A stretch of DNA of 61,256 nt. It comes from Clostridiales bacterium UBA6386. GTDB lineage: Bacteria; Bacillota; Clostridia; Oscillospirales; Oscillospiraceae. The stretch spans positions 16,582-77,837 of the forward strand of contig DJQM01000031.1 of the NCBI GenBank assembly GCA_002437585.1, given 5' to 3'. How positions within the stretch are numbered: position 1 is the stretch's first letter; each line of letters begins with the position of its first letter. The notes beneath the pieces were generated by a model that did no database searches, was not told the DNA's origin, and saw only the letters and a list, made by a program, of their open reading frames with translations. This document shows positions 49,645 through 57,921 of this stretch, in pieces. The translations under genes were made by a program, and so were the position numbers.

Positions 49645-50703
49645 ATGGCGAAATCCGTCTCCAGAGTCCTGCGCAGGAAAATCATTCTGATCCGGCTGTA
49701 CATTGTGCTGCTGAGTCTGATCCTGGTGCTGGCTCTGCTGGCACTGATCTCTCAGGCGGCTCTGGCCAAGACCTATGTGGTCACCGACGGCGACCGGGTG
49801 GTGACCTACACCACCTTCACCGAGGACCCGCAGGAGGTTCTGGAGCAGCTGGGTCTTTCCCTGAACCAGAACGACACCTACACCACCCATGCGGTGGAGG
49901 GCGCGGCGGCCATCACCGTCCGCCGGGCTCAGAATATTACCGTCCATTACCATGGGCAGACCACGCTGGTTACCAGCTTTGGCGAGACGGCAGGGGAGCT
50001 GCTGTCCCGTCTGGGGCTGGAGGTTACCGGAGAGGACGTGGTCTCCCATGGTTTGGAAGAAGCGACCTGTGACGGCATGGAATTATCCGTAGACCGGCCG
50101 GAAATTCTCCGGCAGGTCTACACCGCCGCCATTCCCCACGCCGTCAGCCGGTGCAATGACCCCACCCTGCCCACAGGCACCGAGGTGGTGCTCACTGCAG
50201 GCTCCGACGGGGAAATGCGCTGCGCCGCCCAGATCACTTACTTAGGCGGCCGGGAAACCGGCCGTCAGATTCTTTCGGAAACCGTCACCCGGCAGCCCGT
50301 CACCGAGATCATCGCCGTAGGCACCGGCTCTGCCCAGACCCAATCCGACAAGCCCCTCATCGCGGACGGCCGGATCATCCTCCCCACCGGCGAGGTGCTG
50401 ACCTATACCCGGAAGGATACCGTCCGGGCCACGGCCTATACCCACACCGACCGGGGCTGCAACACCGTCACCGCCACCGGCACCCGGGTTCACCGGGGCA
50501 CCGTCGCGGTAGACCCCCGGTTCATCCCCTACGGCACCCGGATGTTCATCGTCTCCAGCGACGGCTCCTATGTCTACGGCATTGCCGCGGCGGAGGACTG
50601 CGGCGGGGATATCAAGGGCGACCGGGTGGATCTGTACCTGCCCACCCACGCCCAGTGTACCGCCTTCGGCCGCCGCCCCTGCACCGTCTACTTTCTCGGA
50701 TGA
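49645..50703 (+). CDS. YabE-like cell wall protein (DUF348, G5 and 3D domains)
   Basis: A 352-residue exported protein. Residues 1-20 are basic, 20-40 form a membrane or signal segment (LIRLYIVLLSLILVLALLAL). Two DUF348-like ubiquitin-fold repeats follow (VVTYTTFTEDPQEVLEQLG and a second near 100-140), then a G5 domain (about 165-225) and a C-terminal 3D domain with the three Asp residues in VAVDPRF, AEDCGGDIKG and DRVDLYLP. The 3D fold is that of MltA-type lytic transglycosylases and resuscitation-type proteins. It precedes rsmA, as yabE does in Bacillus. GGGAGG precedes the chosen ATG. Confidence 0.88.
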   Translation: MAKSVSRVLRRKIILIRLYIVLLSLILVLALLALISQAALAKTYVVTDGDRVVTYTTFTEDPQEVLEQLGLSLNQNDTYTTHAVEGAAAITVRRAQNITVHYHGQTTLVTSFGETAGELLSRLGLEVTGEDVVSHGLEEATCDGMELSVDRPEILRQVYTAAIPHAVSRCNDPTLPTGTEVVLTAGSDGEMRCAAQITYLGGRETGRQILSETVTRQPVTEIIAVGTGSAQTQSDKPLIADGRIILPTGEVLTYTRKDTVRATAYTHTDRGCNTVTATGTRVHRGTVAVDPRFIPYGTRMFIVSSDGSYVYGIAAAEDCGGDIKGDRVDLYLPTHAQCTAFGRRPCTVYFLG

Positions 50704-50761
50704 TTTAAGGAAGCTCTCATAAAACCCGTAGGAGCCGCATCCCGTCCCCTGGAATACCCAC

Positions 50762-50790
50762 TTGAAACTCCGCCTTTTTTCTGGTATGAT
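50762..50790 (+). promoter_or_regulatory. Promoter of rsmA
   Basis: TTGAAA, a 17-base spacer and TATGAT; the ATG at 50816 lies 26 bases downstream. Confidence 0.7.
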
Positions 50791-50815
50791 AGCCGGAAGA
50801 AAGGCGGTTTTTGCC

Positions 50816-51682
50816 ATGATCAATGTCTGCGATATTCAGGTGATGAAGCCATTGCTTGCCCAGCATGGCTTCCACTTTTCCAAGGCCAAGGGTCAGAATT
50901 TTCTCATTGCCCCCTGGGTGCCCCAGTCCATTGCCGAGCAGGCCGGGGTGGACGAAGCCGCCGGCGTGCTGGAGATTGGCCCGGGCATCGGCTCCCTGAC
51001 CCAGCAGCTGTGCCTGCGGGCGAAAAAGGTCTGCGCCGTGGAGCTGGACGAGCGTCTGGAGCCTATCCTCGACCTGACCGTCGGCGAATTTGACAACCTG
51101 GAAATCATCTGGAACGATGTCCTCCGTCTGGATCTTCCCGCCCTGGTGAAGGGCGAGTTTCAGGGGCTTCGCCCCATGGCCTGCGCCAACCTGCCCTACT
51201 ACATCACCTCCCCCATCCTCACCGCCCTGTTGGAGGCGGACTGCTTTGCGTCCGTCACCGTCATGGTGCAAAAGGAGGTGGCCCAGCGGATCGCCGCCGC
51301 TCCGGGAAGCGAAGATTACAGTGCCTTTTCCGTGTTCTGCCAGTATTACGCGGAGCCGAAGCTGCTTTTTGAGGTACCCGCCTCCTGCTTCCTGCCCCAG
51401 CCTAAGGTGACCTCGGCAGTCGTCCAGCTGCAAGTCCGCCGGAACCGGGACTGGGGGCTTTCGGACGAGAGCGTCTTTTTCCGAACCGTCCGAGCCAGCT
51501 TCGCCATGCGCCGGAAGAAGCTGAGCAACGGCCTGGCCTCCGGCTTCCCGGAGCTGGGCAAGACCGGAGCCGCTCAGGTCATCGAAAATGCCGGCTTTGA
51601 CCCAAACGTCCGGGGGGAAACCCTGGGCATCCCGGAATTTGTAAGACTAGCCAACGAAATCGTCAAATGGAGAGAAAAATGA
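50816..51682 (+). CDS. rsmA: 16S rRNA dimethyladenosine transferase
   Basis: A 288-residue SAM-dependent methyltransferase that dimethylates two adjacent adenines near the 3' end of 16S rRNA. Seen: KAKGQNFLIAPWV, the SAM site VLEIGPGIGSLTQQL, CAVELDERLEPIL and the catalytic NLPYYITSPIL. The start MINVCDIQVMKPLLAQHG is chosen because the promoter lies just upstream; it fits the family length. Its stop overlaps the HAD gene (ATGA). Confidence 0.95.
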   Translation: MINVCDIQVMKPLLAQHGFHFSKAKGQNFLIAPWVPQSIAEQAGVDEAAGVLEIGPGIGSLTQQLCLRAKKVCAVELDERLEPILDLTVGEFDNLEIIWNDVLRLDLPALVKGEFQGLRPMACANLPYYITSPILTALLEADCFASVTVMVQKEVAQRIAAAPGSEDYSAFSVFCQYYAEPKLLFEVPASCFLPQPKVTSAVVQLQVRRNRDWGLSDESVFFRTVRASFAMRRKKLSNGLASGFPELGKTGAAQVIENAGFDPNVRGETLGIPEFVRLANEIVKWREK

Positions 51683-52362
51683 TCGAATTTTTATTGCTTG
51701 ACCTGGATGACACCATTCTGGACTTTCACAAGGCCGAGCGGCTTGCCCTGAGCAAGACCTTCCGCGCTTTCGGCCTGGAGCCAACGGAGGCGGTGCTGAA
51801 CCGTTACCACGAGATCAACAAATGGCACTGGGAGCAGCTGGAAAAAGGCAGGCTCACCAGGCCTCAGGTGCTGGAGGGTCGGTTCGTCCAGCTGTTCCGG
51901 GAGCTGGGGCTGGCGGTGGATGCCGCCCAGTGCATGAAGTCCTACGAGCACAATCTGTCCATCGGCCACTATTTTCTGCCCGGCGCGGAGGAGGCGGTGA
52001 AGCGGCTTCACGAAAAGTACCGGCTGTTCCTTCTGAGCAACGGCACCGCCGTCGTCCAGCAAGGCCGGCTCACCAGTGCCAATCTGTATCCCTGGTTTGA
52101 GAAGGTCTTCATCTCCCAGGAGATGGGCTTCAACAAGCCGGACAAGCAATTTTTCGACCGGTGCTTTGCTCAAATTTCCGGCTTTGATCCCGATAAAGCT
52201 CTGATGGTTGGCGACAGCCTGACCTCGGACATCCAAGGCGGCATCAACGCGGGAGTGCGAACCGTCTGGGTCAATCCCGCTCACAAAGTCGCGGGCAAAA
52301 TCCGGCCGGACTACGAAATCGAGGCGCTTCCCCAGCTGGAAGCCCTTCTGGAGGAACTGTAA
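51679..52362 (+). CDS. HAD-family phosphatase (YjjG-like)
   Basis: A 227-residue HAD hydrolase. Motif I is LLDLDDTILDF, motif II LLSNGTAVVQ, motif III lysine in MGFNKPDKQFF, motif IV MVGDSLTSDIQGG, with an alpha-helical cap at residues 15-85. It most resembles the YjjG non-canonical nucleotide phosphatase group; the substrate is not proven. The ATG at 51679 overlaps the rsmA stop; an ATG four codons upstream is possible. Confidence 0.85.
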   Translation: MIEFLLLDLDDTILDFHKAERLALSKTFRAFGLEPTEAVLNRYHEINKWHWEQLEKGRLTRPQVLEGRFVQLFRELGLAVDAAQCMKSYEHNLSIGHYFLPGAEEAVKRLHEKYRLFLLSNGTAVVQQGRLTSANLYPWFEKVFISQEMGFNKPDKQFFDRCFAQISGFDPDKALMVGDSLTSDIQGGINAGVRTVWVNPAHKVAGKIRPDYEIEALPQLEALLEEL

Positions 52363-52586
52363 TGGAATACGAATTGGTACATGAAATTCAGAATTTATGC
52401 CGGAACAACCAGATGCGGGACGTATTTTTCGAGGAGGTGGAGTGCGCCGACCCGGAAAGCTACCTGCGCCAGCGACTTGCCGGGCATAAGATCGAGCTTT
52501 CCGCCGACCCGGGTCCAAACGGTGCCGTCACCATTCATGCCGTCGTGGACGGCCTGATGGAAAAATACGTTTTTACCCCAATCTAA
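52362..52586 (+). CDS. Small conserved-looking protein of unknown function
   Basis: A 74-residue acidic protein (CRNNQMRDVFFEEVECADPE in the middle) that I do not recognise. It contains no signal or membrane segment. The start overlaps the HAD gene stop by one base (TAATG), which supports real translation, and repeat DNA follows immediately. Last gene of the rsmA operon. Confidence 0.55.
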   Translation: MEYELVHEIQNLCRNNQMRDVFFEEVECADPESYLRQRLAGHKIELSADPGPNGAVTIHAVVDGLMEKYVFTPI

Positions 52587-52641
52587 AATAGAAGGTGTCA
52601 TTGCGAACCAGTGAAGAATGTGCCGCACCGAAATAGAAAAT

Positions 52642-52739
52642 GTCATTGCGAACCAGTGGTGCTCCGCGCAGCGAATCAAAATCCGAATGACTGCCGGTGG
52701 CAATCATACCATAGTGTCACGCAGACTGGTGGCAATCCC
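52642..52739. repeat. Interspersed palindromic repeat, long form
   Basis: Long variant with GGTGCTCCGCGCAGCGAA; a truncated left half precedes it at 52597-52614. Confidence 0.85.
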
Positions 52740-52769
52740 CCGGTTCTTCAGGCCGCCCCCACAACACAT

Positions 52770-52810
52770 GTCATTGCGAACCAGTGCCGCAGCACTGGTG
52801 TGGCAATCCG
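52770..52810. repeat. Interspersed palindromic repeat, short form
   Basis: Third copy in this gap (52587-52853), which holds no gene. Confidence 0.85.
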
Positions 52811-52853
52811 TATCCCCCTTTCACCCCCGCATATCTAAAATTTGGAGAACATC

Positions 52854-53639
52854 ATGAAAAACTTTCATCCCCTGCCCTGGATTCTCATCGCTCTGCTGGC
52901 CGCCGCGGCCTTCATCCTCCGCTTCGTCCTCTGGGGCTACAGCTTTTCCGCTCTGGTCTGCTGCTGTCTGGCGGGCATCATCGCTTTCTATGAGATTACC
53001 GGAATGCTCCTGCCCGTTTGCCCCGGCCTCATTCCCATTATCCGCCGGATTTTCACCGTGTGCCTTGCCGTCGGCATTGCCGTTGTCTCCGTCACCGAGG
53101 GCATTATTATCAAGGCAAGCTTCGGCTCCCCGGAGGAGCCAATCGCGTATCTGGTGGTGCTGGGTGCCAAGGTGCGCGTCACCGGCCCCTCCGCCTCCCT
53201 GTGGGATCGGATCTACGGAGCCTACGACTACCTGTCTGAACACCCGGACGTGATCGCCGTGGTTTCCGGCGGCAAGGGTGAGGACGAGCCTATGGCCGAG
53301 GCCACCGCCATGTGGGAGAAGCTGGTGGAGCTGGGCATCGCCCCGGATCGGATCTGGATCGAGGACAAGGCCACCTCCACCTGGGAAAACCTCCATCTTT
53401 CTCTCGACCTGATTGAAGAGAAAACCGGCAGCCGTCCGACGAAAATCGGCGTTCTGTCCAGCGAGTACCACCTGTACCGAGCCAGCCTCTTTGCCAAGGC
53501 CTGCGGTGTGGAATTTGTGGGCATCCCCGCGAAAACCAGCAACGTTTCCCAGCTCATCAACCACTTCATGCGGGAGGTCGCCGGTGTCTGGCACTACTGG
53601 CTCCTGGGCAGTCAATACGAAGCGGCGAGCCGCCGCTGA
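52854..53639 (+). CDS. YdcF/SanA-like DUF218 membrane protein
   Basis: A 261-residue protein. Three membrane helices occupy about residues 8-85, followed by a DUF218 domain with YLVVLGAKV, the GGKGEDEPMAEATAM loop and EDKATSTWENL, then SSEYHLYRA. The family includes E. coli YdcF and the envelope protein ElyC, implicated in envelope maintenance; the reaction is unknown. GGAG lies six bases before the ATG at 52854. Confidence 0.82.
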   Translation: MKNFHPLPWILIALLAAAAFILRFVLWGYSFSALVCCCLAGIIAFYEITGMLLPVCPGLIPIIRRIFTVCLAVGIAVVSVTEGIIIKASFGSPEEPIAYLVVLGAKVRVTGPSASLWDRIYGAYDYLSEHPDVIAVVSGGKGEDEPMAEATAMWEKLVELGIAPDRIWIEDKATSTWENLHLSLDLIEEKTGSRPTKIGVLSSEYHLYRASLFAKACGVEFVGIPAKTSNVSQLINHFMREVAGVWHYWLLGSQYEAASRR

Positions 53640-53776
53640 CAATGCGTGCACAGCTGATCCGGTATCGGAACACCATTGGGTGTCACTCGGTATCGTCTTT
53701 GCCGCATTTATATGGCAATCCCCCGGTTCTTCCGAGAACCTCCATGCAGCACTCTATCCTTCGACTTTTTACACGC

Positions 53777-53806
53777 AAAAACGGCTCCCATTCGGGAGCC
53801 GTTTTT
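53777..53806. terminator. Bidirectional terminator between YdcF-like and ECF genes
   Basis: AAAAACGGCTCCC / GGGAGCCGTTTTT. It can serve the plus-strand gene ending at 53639 and the minus-strand gene ending at 53816. Confidence 0.88.
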
Positions 53807-53815
53807 CTTGATTTC

Positions 53816-54358
53816 TTACTTATGCAGTGCCTTGCGCAGCACAGGGATAATCAGCAGTGCCACGCCGCCGCCGATGAGGGCGGTAATCAGCTGGGGCAGG
53901 GAGAACATGGTGGGCAGTGCCTTCAGCATAGGCTCCTTCAGGGTGCCGTTTGCCAGCAGGCCGGGGGCCAGCACGCCGCAGATCAGCTTCACCACCAGCA
54001 GATACAGCGTGGCAAACTTGGCAATCGCCGCCACCAGCCAGGCCGCGATCCGCTTGCCCAGGGAGGTGCAGTCCCCGGCGATGTAGTACAGCAGCACCAC
54101 CAGCACGGTGTTGCCCACCATGATGGCGGGAACCGTCACCAGCTGGGGAGCCACGCCCAGTAAGTAAGCCAGCACAGGAGACAGAATTGCCACGGTAATG
54201 CCGCTGCCGAGACCTGCCAGCAGCACGCTCACCGCCAGCACCGCATTGACGCAGGAACCGGTGACCAGCTGCCCGGCGGGCTTTGTCAAAGCCTGCAGGG
54301 TGACAAGCAATGCCAGCATCACGGCGGTTTCCGTAATCCAACGAACCTTTTTACTCAT
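53816..54358 (-). CDS. ECF transporter substrate-binding (S) component
   Basis: A 180-residue protein with about six hydrophobic segments and no soluble domain, typical of ECF S components: AVMLALLVTLQALTKP, a conserved Pro- and Gly-rich second helix pair, and KLICGVLAPGLLA. The usual energising genes ecfA and ecfT are not here, so it would share a common module. The substrate cannot be read from sequence. It lies 18 bases after the TM1266-like gene and is co-transcribed. Confidence 0.75.
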   Translation of the reverse strand: MSKKVRWITETAVMLALLVTLQALTKPAGQLVTGSCVNAVLAVSVLLAGLGSGITVAILSPVLAYLLGVAPQLVTVPAIMVGNTVLVVLLYYIAGDCTSLGKRIAAWLVAAIAKFATLYLLVVKLICGVLAPGLLANGTLKEPMLKALPTMFSLPQLITALIGGGVALLIIPVLRKALHK

Positions 54359-54376
54359 GAAAAATACCTCTTTTCG

Positions 54377-54634
54377 TCAGTCTTTTCCGGTCACACCGGA
54401 ATAAGCGGTTTTGACACTGACACCGGACAGGCCGCCCAGCTTCCCGGAAAGGCTGGAAATGGTGTTCTGGGGGGCATCCATGGCCACGGTGATGATGCTT
54501 ACCCCCCGCTTGGGGTAGGGGATGCCCATTCTGCCGATGATAAAGGCACTGTACTCATGCAGAAGGCCGTTGAGGATCTCCACCGACGCGGGGTTTTCCA
54601 CGATCATGCTGATGACTGCCACCCGGGTTTCCAT
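54377..54634 (-). CDS. TM1266-type iron-only hydrogenase system regulator
   Basis: An 85-residue protein of the ACT/NikR-like TM1266 family: METRVAVISMIVENPASVE, LLHEYSAFIIGRMGIPYP and ISIITVAMDAPQNTISSLSG-like phrases. The family is usually found beside [FeFe]-hydrogenase maturation genes (hydE, hydF, hydG); none are seen here. AGGAGG precedes the ATG. It precedes an ECF S gene, an uncommon pairing that suggests coupling of transport with hydrogenase or metal metabolism; this is inference. Confidence 0.8.
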   Translation of the reverse strand: METRVAVISMIVENPASVEILNGLLHEYSAFIIGRMGIPYPKRGVSIITVAMDAPQNTISSLSGKLGGLSGVSVKTAYSGVTGKD

Positions 54635-54777
54635 TTCGTTTCCTCCTAAAAAAGAAAGCTGCCGCGACCCTGACGGTGCGGCAACGACAGCCCAGCCCCG
54701 GAACACGTTCCGCAGCTGACGAAGTATGCACACCTTTCACGCAGGGGTTATTCCCTTAATGTCAGGATCATGGTTTA
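54635..54777 (-). promoter_or_regulatory. Structured leader with terminator-like stem before TM1266 gene
   Basis: About 140 bases between promoter and ATG. At its end a stem (GCTGTCGTTGCCGC / GCGGCAGC) is followed by TTTCTTTTTT and then AGGAGG, like an attenuator or riboswitch expression platform. The upstream part matches no riboswitch consensus that I know. Confidence 0.6.
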
Positions 54778-54806
54778 AGAATAGCACATTTCGACCCGTT
54801 TGTCCA
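54778..54806 (-). promoter_or_regulatory. Promoter of TM1266-ECF operon
   Basis: TGGACA, a 17-base spacer and TATTCT on the minus strand. Confidence 0.65.
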
Positions 54807-54878
54807 TATGCGTTCTGCCAAATCTTCCCCGCTCAATTCTGTCAGTTTTTCCGGATATTCGGACAGCTCTCAAAAATA

Positions 54879-55127
54879 GCATGTCATTGCGAACCAGTGA
54901 CCGATGTCACTGGTGTGGCAATCCGTAACCCCTGCCTTCCCTTTTGGGAAGGTGGCACGGCGCAGCCGTGACGGATGAGGACCTTGCCTCTCCCTCTGGG
55001 AGAGGTGCCGAAGGCGGAGAGGGCGTGTATTTACCCTCTCAGTCACTTCGTGACAGCTCCCCCAGAGTGGGAGCCAAGGGGAGAACGGATTGCCACGTCG
55101 GCCTATAGCCTCCTCGCAATGACATGC
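54879..55127. repeat. Composite repeat with inverted ends
   Basis: GCATGTCATTGCGA at the left is mirrored by TCGCAATGACATGC at the right; TGGCAATCCGT (54916) is mirrored by ACGGATTGCCA (55085). Between them lie tail-type repeats with several GC-rich dyads. No gene is encoded; further degenerate repeat DNA continues to 55210. Confidence 0.75.
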
Positions 55128-55214
55128 GTCGTTCGTAAGTACTCAATAATGAAAACCGTCCCGAAGGGACACCTCCGCTATTCACCCTTCACCATACTCT
55201 TTTCACCAAAAAGG

Positions 55215-55239
55215 GGGAGCCGGGCGTTGCCCGGCTCCC
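55215..55239 (-). terminator. Terminator of pta
   Basis: GGGAGCCGGGC / GCCCGGCTCCC stem, then CCTTTTT on the minus strand, 24 bases past the stop. Confidence 0.9.
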
Positions 55240-55262
55240 TGACGGAATATGGAATCGTTTGC

Positions 55263-56261
55263 TTACACCATCGCGGCGGTGATGATGGCCATCTTGTAGA
55301 CCTCGTCGGCGTTGCAGCCCCGGGACAGGTCGTTGATGGGAGCGGCCAGACCCTGGAGAATGGGGCCGTAGGCCTCGAAGCCGCCCAGACGCTGGGCGAT
55401 CTTGTAGCCGATGTTGCCGGCCTCAATGTTGGGGAAGATGAAGGTGTTGGCGTGGCCGGCCACGGAAGAGCCGGGGAACTTCAGCTGACCGACCTCAGGA
55501 GCCACAGCGGCGTCGAACTGCATCTCGCCGTCGATGGCCAGGTCGGGAGCCATTTCCTTGGCAACGATGGTGGCGTCGTGGCTCAGCTTCACGGTGCCGC
55601 CCTTGCCGGAGCCGTTGGTGGAGAAGCTCAGCATGGCGACCTTGGGGTCAATGCCGAAGACCTTGGCGGTGCGGGCGGTCTCGATGGCCACCTCCGCCAG
55701 CTTCTGGGCGGCGGTCAGGGTCACGTTGCCGTCCTTGTCAACGGAATCCTCATAGCTCAGGTTGATGGCGCAGTCGCCCATGGCCAGCTTCTCGTCGCCC
55801 CGAACCAGAATGAAGCAGGAGGACACCAGATGGGCGCCCTTCTTGGTCTTCACCAGCTGCAGAGCGGGACGGACGGTGTCGGCGGTGGAGTAGGTGGCGC
55901 CGCCCAGCAGGGAATCGGCATAGCCCATCTTCACCAGCATGGTGCCGAAGTAGTTGCCCTTGGAAAGAGCCTTCCGGCAGTCGTCAACGGACATCTTGCC
56001 CTTGCGCAGCTCCACCATCTTGTCCACCATCTTGTCCATCTCGGGATAGGTGGCGGGGTCGATGATCTCAACGCCCTCGATGTGGAAGCCGCCCTTGGCG
56101 GCGTTGGCCTTGACCACATCCACGTTGCCGATGAGGATGGGGGTCAGGAAGCCGCCCTTGACCAGCCGGTCGGTAGCTTCCAGAATCCGGGCGTCGTGAC
56201 CCTCGGTGAATACGATCTTCCGGGGATTGGCCTTCAGAGTTTCGATCATAGCATTGAACAT
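55263..56261 (-). CDS. pta: Phosphate acetyltransferase
   Basis: A 332-residue enzyme converting acetyl-CoA and phosphate to acetyl phosphate. Seen: KIVFTEGHDARILEATDRLV, GYADSLLGGATYSTADTVRP, the conserved LSFSTNGSGKGG and the C-terminal FPNIEAGNIGYKIAQRLGG...GPILQGLAAPINDLSRG. The length is that of the short, catalytic-only Pta of Gram-positives. The start at 56261 is nine bases after GGAGGA; an ATG three codons upstream overlaps the ribosome binding site. It links the acs pathway to ATP formation; acetate kinase is not in the window. Confidence 0.95.
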   Translation of the reverse strand: MFNAMIETLKANPRKIVFTEGHDARILEATDRLVKGGFLTPILIGNVDVVKANAAKGGFHIEGVEIIDPATYPEMDKMVDKMVELRKGKMSVDDCRKALSKGNYFGTMLVKMGYADSLLGGATYSTADTVRPALQLVKTKKGAHLVSSCFILVRGDEKLAMGDCAINLSYEDSVDKDGNVTLTAAQKLAEVAIETARTAKVFGIDPKVAMLSFSTNGSGKGGTVKLSHDATIVAKEMAPDLAIDGEMQFDAAVAPEVGQLKFPGSSVAGHANTFIFPNIEAGNIGYKIAQRLGGFEAYGPILQGLAAPINDLSRGCNADEVYKMAIITAAMV

Positions 56262-56310
56262 GGGAATCATTCCTCCAATTATCGGGCGGATGCCCGTTTT
56301 TCACCCTTTC

Positions 56311-56339
56311 ATTATAGCTCAGTTCCCACCGGGGCGCAA
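56311..56339 (-). promoter_or_regulatory. Promoter of pta
   Basis: TTGCGC, a 17-base spacer and TATAAT on the minus strand. Confidence 0.75.
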
Positions 56340-56469
56340 CCCCTTTTTGCGGATACGGCAAATTTTTATCCCAGGATTCGCGCCTTTCAGGTGAAATATT
56401 CTTTCCTTATGCGGCCCATAACTTTTGTTTATTTTGATGAAAAACTTTTCAAAAAAGTCGACTTTCCTC

Positions 56470-56498
56470 TTGCAATTTGTGCGTTTTCCCTGTATAAT
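56470..56498 (+). promoter_or_regulatory. Promoter of MinD-like gene
   Basis: TTGCAA, a 17-base spacer and TATAAT, 33 bases before the TTG start. Confidence 0.8.
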
Positions 56499-56530
56499 AG
56501 AAACAAATTATGGAATGGAGGAGATCGGCC

Positions 56531-57271
56531 TTGGGCGAAGTTCTGGCAGTGCTGTCCGGGAAGGGCGGAACGGGAAAAACCTCCGTCTGCGCGGCTCTGG
56601 CCACCGCCCTGGCCGAGGCCGGAAAGCGGATCCTGTCCATCGACTGCGACGTGGGACTGCGGAACCTGGATATCTCCTTAGGAATGTCCGAGAGCAGCTG
56701 CCTGTCCTTTCTGGACGTGGCCTCCGGCCATTATCCTCTGAGCGATGCCGCCCGGCACGGAAGCTACTCCCGCCTTGCCTTTCTCACCGCCCCCATGAAC
56801 TGCACGGCGGACGACATCGACCCGGAGGCTTTCTTCCGGATGCTGCTGGATGCCCGGCGGGAGTTTGACATGATCCTGCTGGATGCCCCCGCCGGGGTGG
56901 ACGCGGGCTTCCGGCTCACCGCGAAGACTGCCGACCGGTTTCTTCTCGTCACCGGCTGCGGCCCTGCCTCCGTCCGGGACGCGGCAAGGGTAGGCGATCT
57001 TCTGGAGCTTCAGGGCAAGCGGGACGTTCGTCTCATCGTCAACCGGGTGGATCGGGACATGCTCAGCACCGTAAGACTCACCATCGACGACGTGATGGAC
57101 ACCGCCGGTCTGCCGCTTGCGGGCATTGTTCCGGAGGATCCCTGCGTGACCCTGGCCGCCTCCTTCGGCAAGCCCCTGCTGCGCTATGCTCCCCGGTGCC
57201 CCGCCGCCAAGGCCTGCCGCCGGATTTCCCGGCGGATCCAGGGTCTTCACGAGCCGATTTCCCTTCGTTAG
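56531..57271 (+). CDS. MinD/ParA-family ATPase
   Basis: A 246-residue deviant Walker ATPase. With the TTG at 56531 it begins MGEVLAVLSGKGGTGKTSVC, as MinD does; GGAGGAG precedes it. IDCDVGLRNLDISLGM is close to MinD; LLDAPAGVDAGF is the Walker B region. The C-terminal amphipathic helix that anchors MinD is not obvious. MinC and MinE are absent nearby, so it may act as a solitary septum- or cargo-placing ATPase. mgsA follows. Confidence 0.8.
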   Translation: MGEVLAVLSGKGGTGKTSVCAALATALAEAGKRILSIDCDVGLRNLDISLGMSESSCLSFLDVASGHYPLSDAARHGSYSRLAFLTAPMNCTADDIDPEAFFRMLLDARREFDMILLDAPAGVDAGFRLTAKTADRFLLVTGCGPASVRDAARVGDLLELQGKRDVRLIVNRVDRDMLSTVRLTIDDVMDTAGLPLAGIVPEDPCVTLAASFGKPLLRYAPRCPAAKACRRISRRIQGLHEPISLR

Positions 57272-57312
57272 CCTTCGCCTGATATATATCTTCCAGAAAA
57301 GGAGAGACCGTT

Positions 57313-57726
57313 ATGAATATCGCATTCCTGGCACACGACAAAAAGAAGGAGCTGATGGTTCAGTTCTGCACCGCCTACAAGAGCGTGCTCATGAAGCACA
57401 GCCTCTTTGCTACCGCCACCACCGGCCGTCTCATTGCCGACAATACCGGTCTGCCCATTACTCTGCTGCTGTCCCACAAGCAGGGCGGCCACCAGCAGAT
57501 CAACGCCCGGATTGCCTACAACGAGATCGACCTGGTGCTGCTGTTCACCGACCCCAACACCACCGACCCCTGGGATGATGCCCAGATGATCGAGACCATC
57601 CGCCACTGCGACAAGCAGAACGTACCCATCGCCACCAACCTGGCCTCCGCGGAAATGCTCATTATGGGGCTGCAGCGGGGCGACCTGGATTGGCGGGAAA
57701 TGCTGCATAATAGAAACAAGTTCTGA
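57313..57726 (+). CDS. mgsA: Methylglyoxal synthase
   Basis: A 137-residue enzyme forming methylglyoxal from dihydroxyacetone phosphate. Family features: MNIAFLAHDKKKELMVQF, ATTGRLIADNTGL, a phosphate loop of the GGHQQINARI form, the catalytic Asp in FTDPNTTDPWDDA and the final GDLDWRE. Normal length. AAGGAG lies before the ATG. In many Clostridia it lies after minD, as here. Confidence 0.94.
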   Translation: MNIAFLAHDKKKELMVQFCTAYKSVLMKHSLFATATTGRLIADNTGLPITLLLSHKQGGHQQINARIAYNEIDLVLLFTDPNTTDPWDDAQMIETIRHCDKQNVPIATNLASAEMLIMGLQRGDLDWREMLHNRNKF

Positions 57727-57736
57727 AATAACGCGT

Positions 57737-57776
57737 GTCATTGCCAGCCAGTCCTCAAACTGGCGTGGAAATCCCC
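57737..57776. repeat. Interspersed palindromic repeat, diverged short form
   Basis: GTCATTGCCAGCCAGT...ACTGGCGTGGAAATCC, with several changes that keep the pairing. The GGGCGGCCATTGGCCGCCC dyad follows at 57812-57830. Confidence 0.75.
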
Positions 57777-57921
57777 CGGTAATTCCGAGAGCCAATTAAA
57801 AACTAGTAGGGGCGGCCATTGGCCGCCCGCATATCCCCCTCACCCATCACAACCGCGCCATACCGTTGCCCTCCTCCCGAGGCTCTCTGCGGCCTTTTTC
57901 CAACAAGAAAGGAAAACCATC

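Noticed and set aside
49420..49645. c-di-AMP riboswitch before the 3D/G5 gene
   Set aside because: The expected conserved segments were not seen; only simple inverted repeats are present.
52587..52853. Clustered repeats as a CRISPR array
   Set aside because: Copies differ in length and spacing, are themselves palindromic, occur singly throughout the window, and no cas genes are present.
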